Positions 25,322 through 35,254 of a DNA stretch of 64,000 bases are shown piece by piece. The notes beneath the pieces are model-generated. The model made no database searches. It had not been told where the DNA came from and worked only from the letters and a program-made list of their open reading frames with translations. This DNA is from Mycolicibacterium celeriflavum (GTDB lineage Bacteria; Actinomycetota; Actinomycetes; Mycobacteriales; Mycobacteriaceae), in contig NZ_AP022591.1 in the NCBI RefSeq assembly GCF_010731795.1, positions 3,596,001-3,660,000 on the forward strand, written 5' to 3'. Position 1 is the first letter of the stretch; every line of letters starts with the position of its first letter. Position numbers and translations under genes: made by a program.

Positions 25322-25333
25322 AGCATAGGGAAA

Positions 25334-25347
25334 CGCGACGCGTCGCG
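25334..25347. promoter_or_regulatory. 14-bp perfect palindrome, candidate TetR operator
   Basis: CGCGACGCGTCGCG is its own reverse complement. It sits in the 73-bp gap between the reductase start (25321) and the TetR start (25395), with AAACGC (25331-25336) and GCGTTT (25351-25356) forming a larger imperfect outer repeat. Location and symmetry fit a TetR-type operator. Short GC palindromes are common in such genomes, so this is tentative. Confidence 0.4.
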
Positions 25348-25394
25348 AAGGCGTTTTTACCGACCGGTGAAAAATACATTCCACACGCTCTAGT

Positions 25395-26060
25395 GTGACC
25401 GTGATGAGCGGCCGCACCAGAGGTCGTCCACCGCGGATCAGCCGAGACCAGATCGTCGCGGCGGCGCGCGGCGTGGCGGACCGAGACCTGACGATGCAGG
25501 CGGTGGCCGATGCGCTCGGTGTCAGCCGCAAGGCGCTGCACTATTACGTCGGTGACCGGGAGGGGCTTTTGACCCTGGTGGTCGCTGACCTCTTCGAACG
25601 CGAACTGACCAGCGTCGAGTTGCCGGTCGACGACGATTGGCGGGTGGTGCTGCGCGCGTACAGCGTCGCGTTCCGCGACGGCCTGGTCCGGGTGGGGGTC
25701 GCGACCGACTTCACCCGGTTGCGCGGCATCGGCGCCGCGGCCGCGTTGGCGCTCGCCGACCGGGTCCTGGACGCGCTGCTCGCGGCCGGCTTCCCGCCCG
25801 ACGCCGCCCGGTACGCCCTGACCGCGGCGTCCAACATCGCGCAGTCCGCGGCGCACAGTAGCGCCGCGCAGACAGCATCGGGGGTGCACCGGCACCGCGC
25901 GGAGACGTCAGCGGCACTCGAACAGGAACCACGGGACATCTATCCGGCGCTGCGCACGGTGCTGGCGTCGGCCGAATCACAGCACCACGACGCCGAGCAC
26001 CAGTTCGACTTCGAACTGGGCCTGTTGATCGCCGGTCTCGACCGACTCCTGGACGCTTAG
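25395..26060 (+). CDS. TetR-family transcriptional regulator
   Basis: The 221-residue protein has an N-terminal HTH (RDQIVAAARGVADRDLTMQAVADALGVS then RKALHYYVGDREGLL), the standard TetR signature. A helical ligand-binding C-terminal domain ends LLIAGLDRLLDA. The GTG at 25395 and an ATG at 25404 are both possible starts; neither changes the HTH. It is divergent from the DapB-like reductase, its likely target. The 3' end overlaps the convergent protease stop by 4 nt. Confidence 0.88.
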   Translation: MTVMSGRTRGRPPRISRDQIVAAARGVADRDLTMQAVADALGVSRKALHYYVGDREGLLTLVVADLFERELTSVELPVDDDWRVVLRAYSVAFRDGLVRVGVATDFTRLRGIGAAAALALADRVLDALLAAGFPPDAARYALTAASNIAQSAAHSSAAQTASGVHRHRAETSAALEQEPRDIYPALRTVLASAESQHHDAEHQFDFELGLLIAGLDRLLDA

Positions 26061-27073
26061 AGCGGCGTCAGGGTGGCCTTGCCGGTCCGTTCCTGCCCAC
26101 TGCGGTCGATCCACGTCAGATCGATCACGTCGCCGGGGTAGTGGCGATCCAACACGTAGGTCAGCGTGGTCGCCGAATCGAGGGGAGTGCCGTCGAGCAC
26201 GGTCAGCACGTCACCGGCGAGCAGTCCGGCCCGGTCGGCGGGCCCGCCGCGCAGCACTTCGGCGATCTGCACGCCCGGGCCGCGTTGCGCCGAGCGCACC
26301 CCGACACCGAGCAACACCGGCGGCCCGATGTGCACGTCGGCGGAGGGGGCGCGGGACCGGATCTGGTTCGCGACGGGTAGGGCGTCGTTGATCGGGATCG
26401 CGAAGCCCTCTCCGCCCGGACCGAACTGGTAGTTCACCGATGCCGCGGTGGTGATTCCGACAACCTGCCCGGCGCTGTTGACCACGGGTCCACCGGAATC
26501 ACCCGCGACCACCGGCGCAGCGAACTCGAACAGCCCGGAAAGTTCGTCCTTGCTGCCGGTCAACGTGTCTTCGGCGTTGACGGTGCGGCCGAACGCGGTG
26601 ATCTGTCCGACCTCGCGGGTCAGCGGCCCGTTCGATCCGTTGGCGTTGCCGAGCGCCACGACCGGTTCACCGGGCACCAGCTGCGCGGAATCTCCGATCG
26701 GTGCGACAGGCAGCCCGTTGGCGCCGATCAACTGCAACACCGCGATGTCGCGCCTGCGGTTGTAGCCGACCAGCTCGGCGGGGTAGGACCGGCCCCCGAC
26801 GCTCGCGGTGATCCGGTCGGCACCCGACACGACGTGGAAGTTGGTCAGCACCTGGCCGGCCGGATCGAGCACGAAACCTGCCCCGTTACCGAAGGCGCCC
26901 TGGTAGTCGATCTCGGTGTCGATGCGCACGACGGCAGGCTCGACCTGAGCCGCCGCGGCGATCGGGTCGGCGGGGGCGGCGGTGGCCGGGAAAACCGGTG
27001 TCACCATGGCCAACGCCGCGGCCAATGCGATCAGTAGCGCGGCGAACGGACGGCGGACGGGGATTTTGCCCAT
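26057..27073 (-). CDS. Secreted trypsin-like serine protease with PDZ domain (PepA/HtrA type)
   Basis: The 338-residue protein has a signal peptide (RRPFAALLIALAAALAMV, cleavage near TAAPA). The S1C catalytic triad is His in LTNFHVVSG, Asp in RRDIAVLQL and Ser in GDSGGPVVN. A single PDZ domain covers about 240-335 (IAEVLRGGPADRAGLLAGDV). It closely follows the layout of the M. tuberculosis secreted protease PepA (Rv0125), recognised by memory, but the neighbours differ, so orthology is not claimed. It probably cleaves or quality-controls envelope proteins. The ATG at 27073 gives a proper signal peptide; an in-frame start at 27097 adds only eight residues. Confidence 0.88.
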   Translation of the reverse strand: MGKIPVRRPFAALLIALAAALAMVTPVFPATAAPADPIAAAAQVEPAVVRIDTEIDYQGAFGNGAGFVLDPAGQVLTNFHVVSGADRITASVGGRSYPAELVGYNRRRDIAVLQLIGANGLPVAPIGDSAQLVPGEPVVALGNANGSNGPLTREVGQITAFGRTVNAEDTLTGSKDELSGLFEFAAPVVAGDSGGPVVNSAGQVVGITTAASVNYQFGPGGEGFAIPINDALPVANQIRSRAPSADVHIGPPVLLGVGVRSAQRGPGVQIAEVLRGGPADRAGLLAGDVLTVLDGTPLDSATTLTYVLDRHYPGDVIDLTWIDRSGQERTGKATLTPL

Positions 27074-27101
27074 GAACCCATATTGCCCGATGCGCATGCG
27101 G

Positions 27102-27884
27102 CTAATCGTCTACGACGACGCCGCCACGTAGCCGCCTGCGGCGACGGCGGGTCTGCTCAGGTCGGCGATTGCGCAGCTTGCCGTCGGTTTGCTCGGCTTC
27201 TTCGGTGGCGGTTGAGGCGGGTTCCCCGGCGCCGGAGTCAGGCTCGTCGGCGGCGGTTTTCTCCTCGTCATCCGCTTCGACGGTGGTCTCCTCGGACGCT
27301 TCGGAAGCGTCGCTAGCGTCTTCCGCCCCTTGGGGCTCTTCCGCCTCTTCGGCCTCTTCCGCGCCTTCGACCTCTTCGGCCTCGTCCGCTTCCTCAGCGC
27401 CCTTGCCCCGGCCGCGCCGCTTCTTCGGCGCCTTGACCTTGAGCGGTTTCGGCGGCGGTGGTGGCATCTCGGCGACCGAGGCCAGGTAGAACGCGAAGAC
27501 GCCGAGCAGCGCGATCGCCGCGGCGGCCCCGTAGATGCCGAACAACCACCGGCCCGCGTCGTCGAGTGACAGCCAGATCTCGCTGATCGCCGCGCCGAGG
27601 ATCAGCACCCCCGCCAACACGTGAAACACGATGGACCAGGTCCGCAGCCTCAGCGCCAGCAGCGGTGTGCCGAACTCCGGCCTGCGGGTCCGCAGCAGCG
27701 TGAACACCACCGGCAACGCGGCCAGCCCGATCAGCGCGCCGACCACAATGCGCATCGCGGTACCCAGTGTGTGGGGGATGTCGCCCGACAACTCGTACCA
27801 GCGGGGCAGGACGAAGAAGAAGTACAGAACACCGGCCACGACACTGAAAGACGCGTGCCAGATCACCGCGACGGTGCGGCTCAT
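27102..27884 (-). CDS. lucA: LucA-like membrane protein (lipid uptake coordinator)
   Basis: The 260-residue protein has four hydrophobic spans in the first 140 residues (including SFSVVAGVLYFFFVLP and IVVGALIGLAALPVVFTLL). A basic PKPLKVKAPKKRRGRGKG stretch follows, then a long Glu/Ala-rich acidic tail ending in an Arg cluster. Position next to tRNA-Ser, ffs and aspC matches Rv3723/LucA of M. tuberculosis. That protein stabilises Mce1 and Mce4 complexes for fatty acid and cholesterol import. The symbol rests on synteny and topology rather than on a recognised motif. The ATG start is 27884. Confidence 0.72.
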   Translation of the reverse strand: MSRTVAVIWHASFSVVAGVLYFFFVLPRWYELSGDIPHTLGTAMRIVVGALIGLAALPVVFTLLRTRRPEFGTPLLALRLRTWSIVFHVLAGVLILGAAISEIWLSLDDAGRWLFGIYGAAAAIALLGVFAFYLASVAEMPPPPPKPLKVKAPKKRRGRGKGAEEADEAEEVEGAEEAEEAEEPQGAEDASDASEASEETTVEADDEEKTAADEPDSGAGEPASTATEEAEQTDGKLRNRRPEQTRRRRRRLRGGVVVDD

Positions 27885-27956
27885 ACTCCTCCTAGACGTT
27901 TGGTTGGCCGGGGTGCGACCGGGCGAGGGCCTGCAGATCGCACCCCGTGCCGAGTG

Positions 27957-28042
27957 CGGAGGATGCGGGATTTGAACCCGCGAGGGCTATTAACCCAACC
28001 CGCGTTCCAGGCGAGCGCCATAGGCCACTAGGCGAATCCTCC
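27957..28042 (-). tRNA. tRNA-Ser(GGA)
   Basis: On the minus strand the acceptor stem GGAGGAT pairs with ATCCTCC and the discriminator base is G. The T loop holds GGTTCAAATCC. The anticodon stem CTCGC/GCGGG encloses the 7-nt loop CTGGAAC with anticodon GGA (serine, UCC). A long variable arm, as expected of class II tRNAs, lies between anticodon and T arms. CCA is not encoded. Confidence 0.95.
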
Positions 28043-28111
28043 GCGGGCCATGGTAGCCGACCCCGCGGATGAGCCCGTCCGGATGCGGATGCCTCTGGTA
28101 TTAGACTCGCC

Positions 28112-29505
<1,394 letters not shown>

Positions 29506-29510
29506 CCCGT

Positions 29511-29559
29511 TTGTGAATCTGACGACGAAATCCGCTGAAAAACGCCGTCAGATTCACAA
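29511..29559. repeat. Palindromic element, downstream flank of DUF559 gene 1
   Basis: TTGTGAATCTGACG (29511-29524) and its exact reverse complement CGTCAGATTCACAA (29546-29559) form a long hairpin. The right arm includes the DUF559 stop codon. The first 17 nt recur exactly at 30509-30525 on the other side of the same gene. The element could also terminate the convergent aspC and DUF559 transcripts, but that would not explain the second copy. Confidence 0.75.
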
Positions 29560-30423
29560 CCGAAACCCACGCGAGTGCAGCGCGCTCTCGACTCTGGCCA
29601 CATAGGTCGCGCGTCGATACCGCAGCAGGTCTCTGCTGACCCGGATGATCAGCCAGCCAAGTCCCGTCAAGACGAACTGCTTGTCGATATCGCGCTGCCG
29701 CACTCCGGGATCGGTCCAGTGTTGCGGCCCGTCGTATTCGATAGCGACCTTGAAATCCTCATATGCCATGTCCACGCGGGCGACGAACTGCCCGTACTCG
29801 TCGAACACCTGGACCTGGGTCTGCGGCGCCGGCAGGCCCGCATCGATCAACGCCAGTCGGGCGACCGTCTCCTGTGGTGATTCCGCGCCGCCGTCGACCA
29901 GCGGTAGCACACACCGCAGCCGCGGAATGTCGCGGGCGCCCGCGTGTGCGGCGATGACCGCCTCCACGTCGACGTGTTTGAGGCCGGTGGCGTTGGCCAG
30001 AGCGTCGAGACGTTGCACTGCGACGGTCCGAGACTCGAGGTGGCGACCGAGGTCGAATGCCGTGCGGGCCGGCGTCGTCACACGCATCTCGCCGAGCGTC
30101 GTGACTTCGTTCGGCAGCACCCGTTCAGTCCTGACGACGAGTTTCGGTGGCGGCCTGCGATTGTCGTGGATCAGCTCCGCGGCCTCCGACGGATCTATCC
30201 ACTTGGTCTTCAGCATCGCCGCCGCCGACAGGCCCGCGACGACTCCGCGCCGCTTCGACCACAGCCATGCCGCCAGCGCCCGATGCTGCGCCGACACGGT
30301 CGCATCGCGTGGGACGTAGACCCCCGGATACATCGGTGCATACAAGCGGCGCATCGCACGTTCGGAGATGATGCCTGTCGACAACGCTTCGGTTCCGACG
30401 AACGGCCACGGCAGCTCGGTCAT
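29554..30423 (-). CDS. AbiEi-type winged-helix / DUF559 nuclease-like protein 1
   Basis: The 289-residue protein has an AbiEi-like winged-helix region first (IISERAMRRLYAPMYPGVYV, then VAGLSAAAML). The C-terminal DUF559 domain has a Vsr/PD-(D/E)XK-like core: Asp in ARVDMAYEDF, EYDG in VAIEYDGPQHW, then RQRDIDKQ and GWLIIRVS. No AbiEii toxin partner is adjacent. It sits in the aspC-dnaX interval and is flanked by two palindromes sharing a 17-nt sequence. A paralogue lies at 38155-39042. The family is abundant in mycobacteria with unknown function; solitary nuclease, mobile-element endonuclease and regulator are all possible. The ATG at 30423 gives MTELPW, matching the paralogue's MTE start. 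Confidence 0.75.
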   Translation of the reverse strand: MTELPWPFVGTEALSTGIISERAMRRLYAPMYPGVYVPRDATVSAQHRALAAWLWSKRRGVVAGLSAAAMLKTKWIDPSEAAELIHDNRRPPPKLVVRTERVLPNEVTTLGEMRVTTPARTAFDLGRHLESRTVAVQRLDALANATGLKHVDVEAVIAAHAGARDIPRLRCVLPLVDGGAESPQETVARLALIDAGLPAPQTQVQVFDEYGQFVARVDMAYEDFKVAIEYDGPQHWTDPGVRQRDIDKQFVLTGLGWLIIRVSRDLLRYRRATYVARVESALHSRGFRL

Positions 30424-30508
30424 GCGCCTACGGTGCACGCGTGGGCCGACGGATCAGCGCTGCGCTCGGCGACTTATCCCCAGGGACGCGCCGCCCGCCC
30501 GAACCCAT

Positions 30509-30558
30509 TTGTGAATCTGACGACGCGAATCGCCCCTCAACCGTCCTCAGGTGCACAA
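30509..30558. repeat. Palindromic element, upstream flank of DUF559 gene 1
   Basis: TTGTGAATCTGACGACG (30509-30525) is identical to the first 17 nt of the element at 29511. It faces an imperfect complementary arm (CGTCCTCAGGTGCACAA, 30542-30558; 13 of the outer 16 positions pair). It lies between the divergent DUF559 start (30423) and the dnaX start (30617), where a terminator is not expected. Confidence 0.7.
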
Positions 30559-30616
30559 TCCAGCGACGCAGTGGTGGCCCGTCAGCCCGTCGGACCGCGC
30601 CGGTAGCCTGCTGAGC

Positions 30617-32464
30617 GTGGCGCTCTACCGCAAGTACCGGCCTGCGACGTTCGCCGAAGTCGTCGGACAGGAACATGTCACCGAGCCCCTGTCGACGGCG
30701 CTTTCCTCCGGCCGGATCAACCACGCGTACCTGTTCTCGGGTCCGCGCGGGTGCGGCAAGACCTCGTCGGCGCGCATCCTGGCCCGCTCGCTGAACTGTG
30801 CGCAGGGTCCGACGGCCACCCCGTGCGGGGTGTGCGACTCCTGTGTGGCGCTAGCGCCGAACGGGCCCGGCAGCGTCGACGTGGTCGAACTCGACGCCGC
30901 CAGCCACGGCGGCGTGGACGACACCCGCGAGCTGCGTGACCGCGCGTTCTACGCACCCGCGCAGTCGCGGTACCGGATCTTCATCGTCGATGAAGCGCAC
31001 ATGGTCACCACGGCGGGCTTCAACGCGCTGCTGAAGATCGTCGAGGAGCCGCCGGAACATCTGATCTTCGTGTTCGCGACCACCGAACCGGAGAAGGTGC
31101 TGCCGACCATCCGCTCGCGCACGCACCACTACCCGTTCCGGCTGCTGGCCCCGCGCACCATGCGGTCGCTGCTCGAGGGCATCTGCACGCAAGAGGGCGT
31201 GACCGTCGACGACGCGGTGTATCCGTTGGTGATCCGCGCCGGTGGCGGTTCGCCGCGCGACACGCTGTCGGTGCTCGACCAGTTGCTGGCGGGAGCAGAG
31301 GGAGACCACGTCACCTATGCGCGGGCTCTGGCGCTGCTCGGCGCGACGGACGTCGCGCTGATCGACGACGCCATCGACGCGCTCGCCGCCAACGACGCCG
31401 CCGCCCTCTTCGGGGTTGTCGAGGCGGTGATCGACGCCGGCCACGACCCGCGCCGGTTCGCGACCGACCTGCTGGAGCGGTTCCGCGACCTGATCGTGCT
31501 GCAGTCGGTGCCCGACGCGGGAGCGCGTGGAGTTGTCGACGGGCCGGAGGATGTGCTCGAGCGGATGCGCGAGCAGGCGACCCGCATCGGCACCGCGACG
31601 CTGACCCGCTACGCCGAGGTGGTGCACGCCGGGCTCGGCGAGATGCGGGGTGCCACCGCGCCTCGACTGCTGCTGGAAGTGGTGTGTGCGCGGCTGCTGC
31701 TGCCGTCGGCCAGCGACACCGAATCGGCGCTGCTGCAACGGGTCGAGCGCATCGAGACCCGGCTCGACATGTCGATTCCGGCCGGAGAGGGCACAGCGGC
31801 GCAGGGCAGCGGGCCGCCGAGGCAGTACGCCCGCAAGAGCAGGGTCGCCGAACCGCACGCACCCGAACAGACGCGCGCCGAACCGGCGCCCGAAGAGAAG
31901 GCGCCCGCCGAACCTGCGCCCGAAGAGAAGGCGCCCGAGCCGGCGCCCGAAGAGAAGGCGCCGTCCCCTCCACCGGTGCGGCCGCCGTCGGACCCGGTGG
32001 TGGAGGCCCCCGCGGCGGCCGGCGAGCCGAATGCTGCTGCCGTGCGCAGCATGTGGTCGACGGTGCGCGACAAGGTTCGGGAGCGCAGCCGCACCACCGA
32101 GGTGATGTTGTCGGGCGCGATCGTCCGCTCGATCGAGGGCGACACGCTGGTGCTCAGCCACGACTCGGCGCCGCTGGCCAAGCGGTTGGCCGAGCAGCGC
32201 AACGCCGACGTCATCCGCGAAGCGTTGAAGGACGCGCTCGGGGTGAACTGGAAGATCCGCTGCGAGACAGGTTCTGCGGATCCTGCGCCCGCTCAACCGA
32301 AGCGGGCCGCCGACGTGCCTGCACCACCGCAGCGCGACGAGGACGAAGAAGACATGCTGGCCGAAGCCGGCAGCGACACCTCGGACACCCCGCGCCGCGA
32401 CCCCGAGGAAGCCGCGCTCGAGCTACTGCAGAACGAACTGGGCGCCCGCCGCATCGACGGCTGA
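30617..32464 (+). CDS. dnaX: DNA polymerase III subunits gamma and tau
   Basis: The 615-residue clamp-loader ATPase shows Walker A GPRGCGKTSS, the zinc-binding Cys cluster from NCAQGPTATP through CGVCDSC, Walker B VDEAHMV and sensor GGGSPRDTLS. After about residue 390 comes a Pro/Glu/Lys-rich linker containing three near-identical units, then a C-terminal tau-like domain with MWSTVRDKVRERSRTTEVML. The start is GTG at 30617, giving the universal ALYRKYRPATF opening; an upstream in-frame ATG would run into the flanking palindrome. I saw no obvious programmed frameshift site, so a single long form is likely, as in other mycobacteria. Confidence 0.95.
   Translation: MALYRKYRPATFAEVVGQEHVTEPLSTALSSGRINHAYLFSGPRGCGKTSSARILARSLNCAQGPTATPCGVCDSCVALAPNGPGSVDVVELDAASHGGVDDTRELRDRAFYAPAQSRYRIFIVDEAHMVTTAGFNALLKIVEEPPEHLIFVFATTEPEKVLPTIRSRTHHYPFRLLAPRTMRSLLEGICTQEGVTVDDAVYPLVIRAGGGSPRDTLSVLDQLLAGAEGDHVTYARALALLGATDVALIDDAIDALAANDAAALFGVVEAVIDAGHDPRRFATDLLERFRDLIVLQSVPDAGARGVVDGPEDVLERMREQATRIGTATLTRYAEVVHAGLGEMRGATAPRLLLEVVCARLLLPSASDTESALLQRVERIETRLDMSIPAGEGTAAQGSGPPRQYARKSRVAEPHAPEQTRAEPAPEEKAPAEPAPEEKAPEPAPEEKAPSPPPVRPPSDPVVEAPAAAGEPNAAAVRSMWSTVRDKVRERSRTTEVMLSGAIVRSIEGDTLVLSHDSAPLAKRLAEQRNADVIREALKDALGVNWKIRCETGSADPAPAQPKRAADVPAPPQRDEDEEDMLAEAGSDTSDTPRRDPEEAALELLQNELGARRIDG
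31886..31962 (+). repeat. In-frame tandem repeat in dnaX linker
   Basis: The 20-nt unit GCGCCCGAAGAGAAGGCGCC occurs three times, starting at 31886, 31916 and 31943 (periods 30 and 27 nt). It encodes repeated APEEKAPxEP in the linker between the ATPase and tau domains. Copy number may vary between strains. Confidence 0.85.
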
Positions 32465-32467
32465 CTC

Positions 32468-33787
32468 CTAGGGCGTCCACCACGGCCGCAGCGGCAGCCC
32501 GCAATCACGTCCGTCGCTGTCCAGCTTGACCGCCAGCACCTGGTGTAGCTGAACCACATTCGTCTCGAACCCGAGGCGCGACCCGGCCATGTACAGGCCC
32601 CACACCTTGGCGGTCGCCAGGCCGACCTCGGCGACGGCCTCGTCCCAGTGCTCCACCAGGTTGCGACACCAGTCGCGCAACGTCAGCGCGTAGTGGTTGC
32701 GCAGGTTCTCCTCGTGCACGACCTCCAGGCCGACGTCCTGCGCCTCGCTGATGATTCGCCCCGAGCCGGTCAGCTCACCGTCGGGAAAGACGTATCGGTC
32801 GATGAATCCACCCGCCGTCGCTCCGGTCCGGTTGTCCGGACGCGTGATGCAGTGGTTGAGCAGCAACGCGCCGGCGCGCATCCTCGACTGCAGGAAAGCG
32901 AAGTAGGCGGGATAGTTGTGCACCCCGATGTGCTCGGTCAGCCCGATCGACGAGACCGCGTCGAAGCCGTCCTCGCGCACGTCGCGGTAGTCACCGTGGC
33001 GAACCTCGGCCAGATCGCCGAGGCCGTCCGCGGCGATCGCGTTCTGCGCCCAGGCTGCCTGCTCTTTCGACAGCGTCACGCCGATCGCCTTGACCCCGTG
33101 GCGCGCGGCGTAACGCACCATGCCGCCCCAACCGCAGCCCACGTCGAGCAGGCGATCGCCCGGCTTGAGCCGCAGCTTCTCGAAGACCAGCCGGTACTTG
33201 TTCTCCTGCGCTTCCTCCAGGGTGGCCCCGTGGTGCGGATAGCACGCGCACGTGTAGGTCATCGACGGGCCGAGCACCCACTCGTAGAACGTGTTGGACA
33301 CGTCGTAGTGGTGGTGGATCGCCTCGGCATCACGGGTTTTGCTGTGCCGCAGGCCTTCTGCGATTCGACGCCAGCGCGGCAGCGCCTCCTGTGGCGGCGG
33401 AGCGATCGGCTTGAGGTGTTCGATGCCGATGGAACGCACGATGTTGGCGAGCACCCGCGCAGGCGGTCGTCTGAAATCCATCTTGTCGGCGAGCGCCTTG
33501 AGCAGCTCGTAGGGATCGCCGGGGTGCACCCCGTGCGGTTCCAGGTCGCCCGACACGTAGGCCCGCGCCAATCCGAGGTCGCCCGGCGCGGTCGCCAGGT
33601 ATGTGGTGCCGCGGGGAGTCAGCAGTTCGAGGCCGAGCGGCGAATCCTCGGGTCCGGCCGAACTCCCGTCGTAGGCGGTGAATCTCAGCGGCAGGTTCCC
33701 CGCGGCGAGGATCTCCAGGATCTCCGCCAGCGTGAGCTTCCTGGCCGGCGCGTGAGAATGTGCGGCGTTGTCCTTGAAGGTCGTCAT
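32468..33787 (-). CDS. Cyclopropane-fatty-acid-synthase-family SAM methyltransferase
   Basis: The 439-residue protein has the SAM-binding motif LLDVGCGWGGMVRYAARHGV (about 215-235) and CFA synthase elements (HHYDVSNTFYEWVLGPSMTY, EHIGVHNYPAYF). Such enzymes add a methylene or methyl group to unsaturated acyl chains. Its start overlaps the stop of the FAD oxidoreductase gene by 4 nt (ATGA). This pair corresponds to Rv3720/Rv3719. I recall a comparable two-gene arrangement making 10-methyl-branched (tuberculostearic) fatty acids elsewhere in mycobacteria (BfaA/BfaB-type), so methylation followed by reduction is a reasonable model. Confidence 0.88.
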   Translation of the reverse strand: MTTFKDNAAHSHAPARKLTLAEILEILAAGNLPLRFTAYDGSSAGPEDSPLGLELLTPRGTTYLATAPGDLGLARAYVSGDLEPHGVHPGDPYELLKALADKMDFRRPPARVLANIVRSIGIEHLKPIAPPPQEALPRWRRIAEGLRHSKTRDAEAIHHHYDVSNTFYEWVLGPSMTYTCACYPHHGATLEEAQENKYRLVFEKLRLKPGDRLLDVGCGWGGMVRYAARHGVKAIGVTLSKEQAAWAQNAIAADGLGDLAEVRHGDYRDVREDGFDAVSSIGLTEHIGVHNYPAYFAFLQSRMRAGALLLNHCITRPDNRTGATAGGFIDRYVFPDGELTGSGRIISEAQDVGLEVVHEENLRNHYALTLRDWCRNLVEHWDEAVAEVGLATAKVWGLYMAGSRLGFETNVVQLHQVLAVKLDSDGRDCGLPLRPWWTP

Positions 33788-35184
33788 CGTCTTTGCACCG
33801 CCTTCGCATACAGATCGAGGAGCCGGGAATCTGGATCGTAGGCCTTTTTGACGATCTTGTAGGTTTCCCCGCCGTAGAGATCGTCGAATTCCTCGCGGCC
33901 GTAGTACGAATCCGAGTACAGCGATTTGTGTCCGTCGAGTTCGCTGATCTTGCGTTCGATCAGTTTGTTGGTGTGGCCCTCGTCAGGGCCGACCGGTACC
34001 GATGACCAGAAGCCCACGTTGACGTAGGTGTGTTGCGGCCGTAGTGGATAAAGCGGCCAGCCGCCACCTGTTCGCGGATCATCGCGAAGACGCAACGGGC
34101 ACAACCAGATCGGCTCGATCGGAACATTGTCGAGGAACCAGTGCAGGAACTCGGCGACCCGCTCGATCGGCACCTCGACGTCCTGTACGACGCGTTCGCG
34201 CGGTGGTCGCCCGTTGCGCTTCTCGATGCGATCGGCGATGTCGAACCGCTGATCGTAGGCGATGAGCTTCCAGTAAAAGCTGCTGCGCCGGTAGCGCCGT
34301 GGCCACCACCGGCGGATCCGCGGGTTCTGCGCGCCGAACGCCCGCGAGCACCAGAACCAATCGGTGTCCCACCGCCAGAGGTAGTCGTGAATTGTCAGCC
34401 GGTCGTACTTTTCCGCGCCGTTGTCGCCCGAGTGCTGGATCGAGCGGTAGTAGATCTGCTGGCCGGTGTAATCGCTGACGGGCCCCGGCGTCGCGGTCTG
34501 GAAGCCCAGCGTCAGGTACGCCTCGTCGGCCGAGAACACCACGCCGTCGAGATAGTCGACTTGGGCGCCGTCGTAACCGCCGGTCTCGACGATGCGGTCC
34601 ATGGCGGCGACGAGATCCTCGATGGTGTTGAACCGCAGGTGGCGCACGGCGACGAACGGCTGGACGGTCTCCAGCTCAATCTTCAATCGGACCGAATAGC
34701 CCAGCGTGCCATACGAATTCGGGAAAGCCCTATACAAGTCCACGTGTTGGTCCGGCGACGCGGTGAGCACCTCGCCGGTGCCGGTCAGGATGTCCATCTC
34801 CAGCACCGACTCGTGCGGTAGGCCGTTGCGGAAGGACGCCGACTCGATGCCGAGCCCGGTGACCGCGCCGCCCAGCGTGATGGTCTTCAGTTGCGGTACC
34901 ACCAACGGGGACAAGCCGTATGGCAGCGTCGCGGCGACCAGGGCTTCGTAGGTGCACATGCCCGCCACGTCGGCGGTGCGGGCATCTGGGTCGACGGCGA
35001 TGACCCCGGTCAGACCCGAGACGTCCAACCCCTTGACGGTGGTCTTGGCACGCGCTCGGAACAGGTTCGACGTGGGCTTGGCGAGGCGCACGGTCGCATC
35101 GGGCGGGATCGCACGGTAGCTGGACAGTAGCCGCTGCACGCCCGCGGCATGTGAAGCACGTGCGTCGGTTCGGGCAACAGACAC
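33784..35184 (-). CDS. FAD-binding oxidoreductase (FAD_binding_4, DWARF1/DHCR24-like)
   Basis: The 466-residue flavoprotein has the PCMH-type FAD fold: GVIAVDPDARTADVAG, then LGGAVTGLGIESASFRNGLP. A C-terminal region resembles plant DIMINUTO/animal DHCR24 sterol reductases. It is coupled by ATGA to the downstream CFA-type methyltransferase. In such pairs the flavoprotein reduces the methylene intermediate to a methyl branch. The start is GTG at 35184; an ATG two bases away is out of frame. The gene is divergent from the SRPBCC gene. Confidence 0.85.
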   Translation of the reverse strand: MSVARTDARASHAAGVQRLLSSYRAIPPDATVRLAKPTSNLFRARAKTTVKGLDVSGLTGVIAVDPDARTADVAGMCTYEALVAATLPYGLSPLVVPQLKTITLGGAVTGLGIESASFRNGLPHESVLEMDILTGTGEVLTASPDQHVDLYRAFPNSYGTLGYSVRLKIELETVQPFVAVRHLRFNTIEDLVAAMDRIVETGGYDGAQVDYLDGVVFSADEAYLTLGFQTATPGPVSDYTGQQIYYRSIQHSGDNGAEKYDRLTIHDYLWRWDTDWFWCSRAFGAQNPRIRRWWPRRYRRSSFYWKLIAYDQRFDIADRIEKRNGRPPRERVVQDVEVPIERVAEFLHWFLDNVPIEPIWLCPLRLRDDPRTGGGWPLYPLRPQHTYVNVGFWSSVPVGPDEGHTNKLIERKISELDGHKSLYSDSYYGREEFDDLYGGETYKIVKKAYDPDSRLLDLYAKAVQRR

Positions 35185-35254
35185 GCATATACGCTAGTCC
35201 GCGGTGGCACCTGATGCGACCCAACCAACCCTTCAACCAAGGAGCTCGTAGGAG

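Noticed and set aside
31886..31962. Regular repeats in dnaX as a possible CRISPR-like array
   Set aside because: Units are in frame, encode a repeated Pro/Glu linker, and the spacing (27-30 nt) leaves no true spacers.
30851..32296. 481-residue open frame antisense to dnaX
   Set aside because: High GC keeps antisense frames open; the composition is Arg/His-rich, there is no family motif, and it is fully inside a certain gene.
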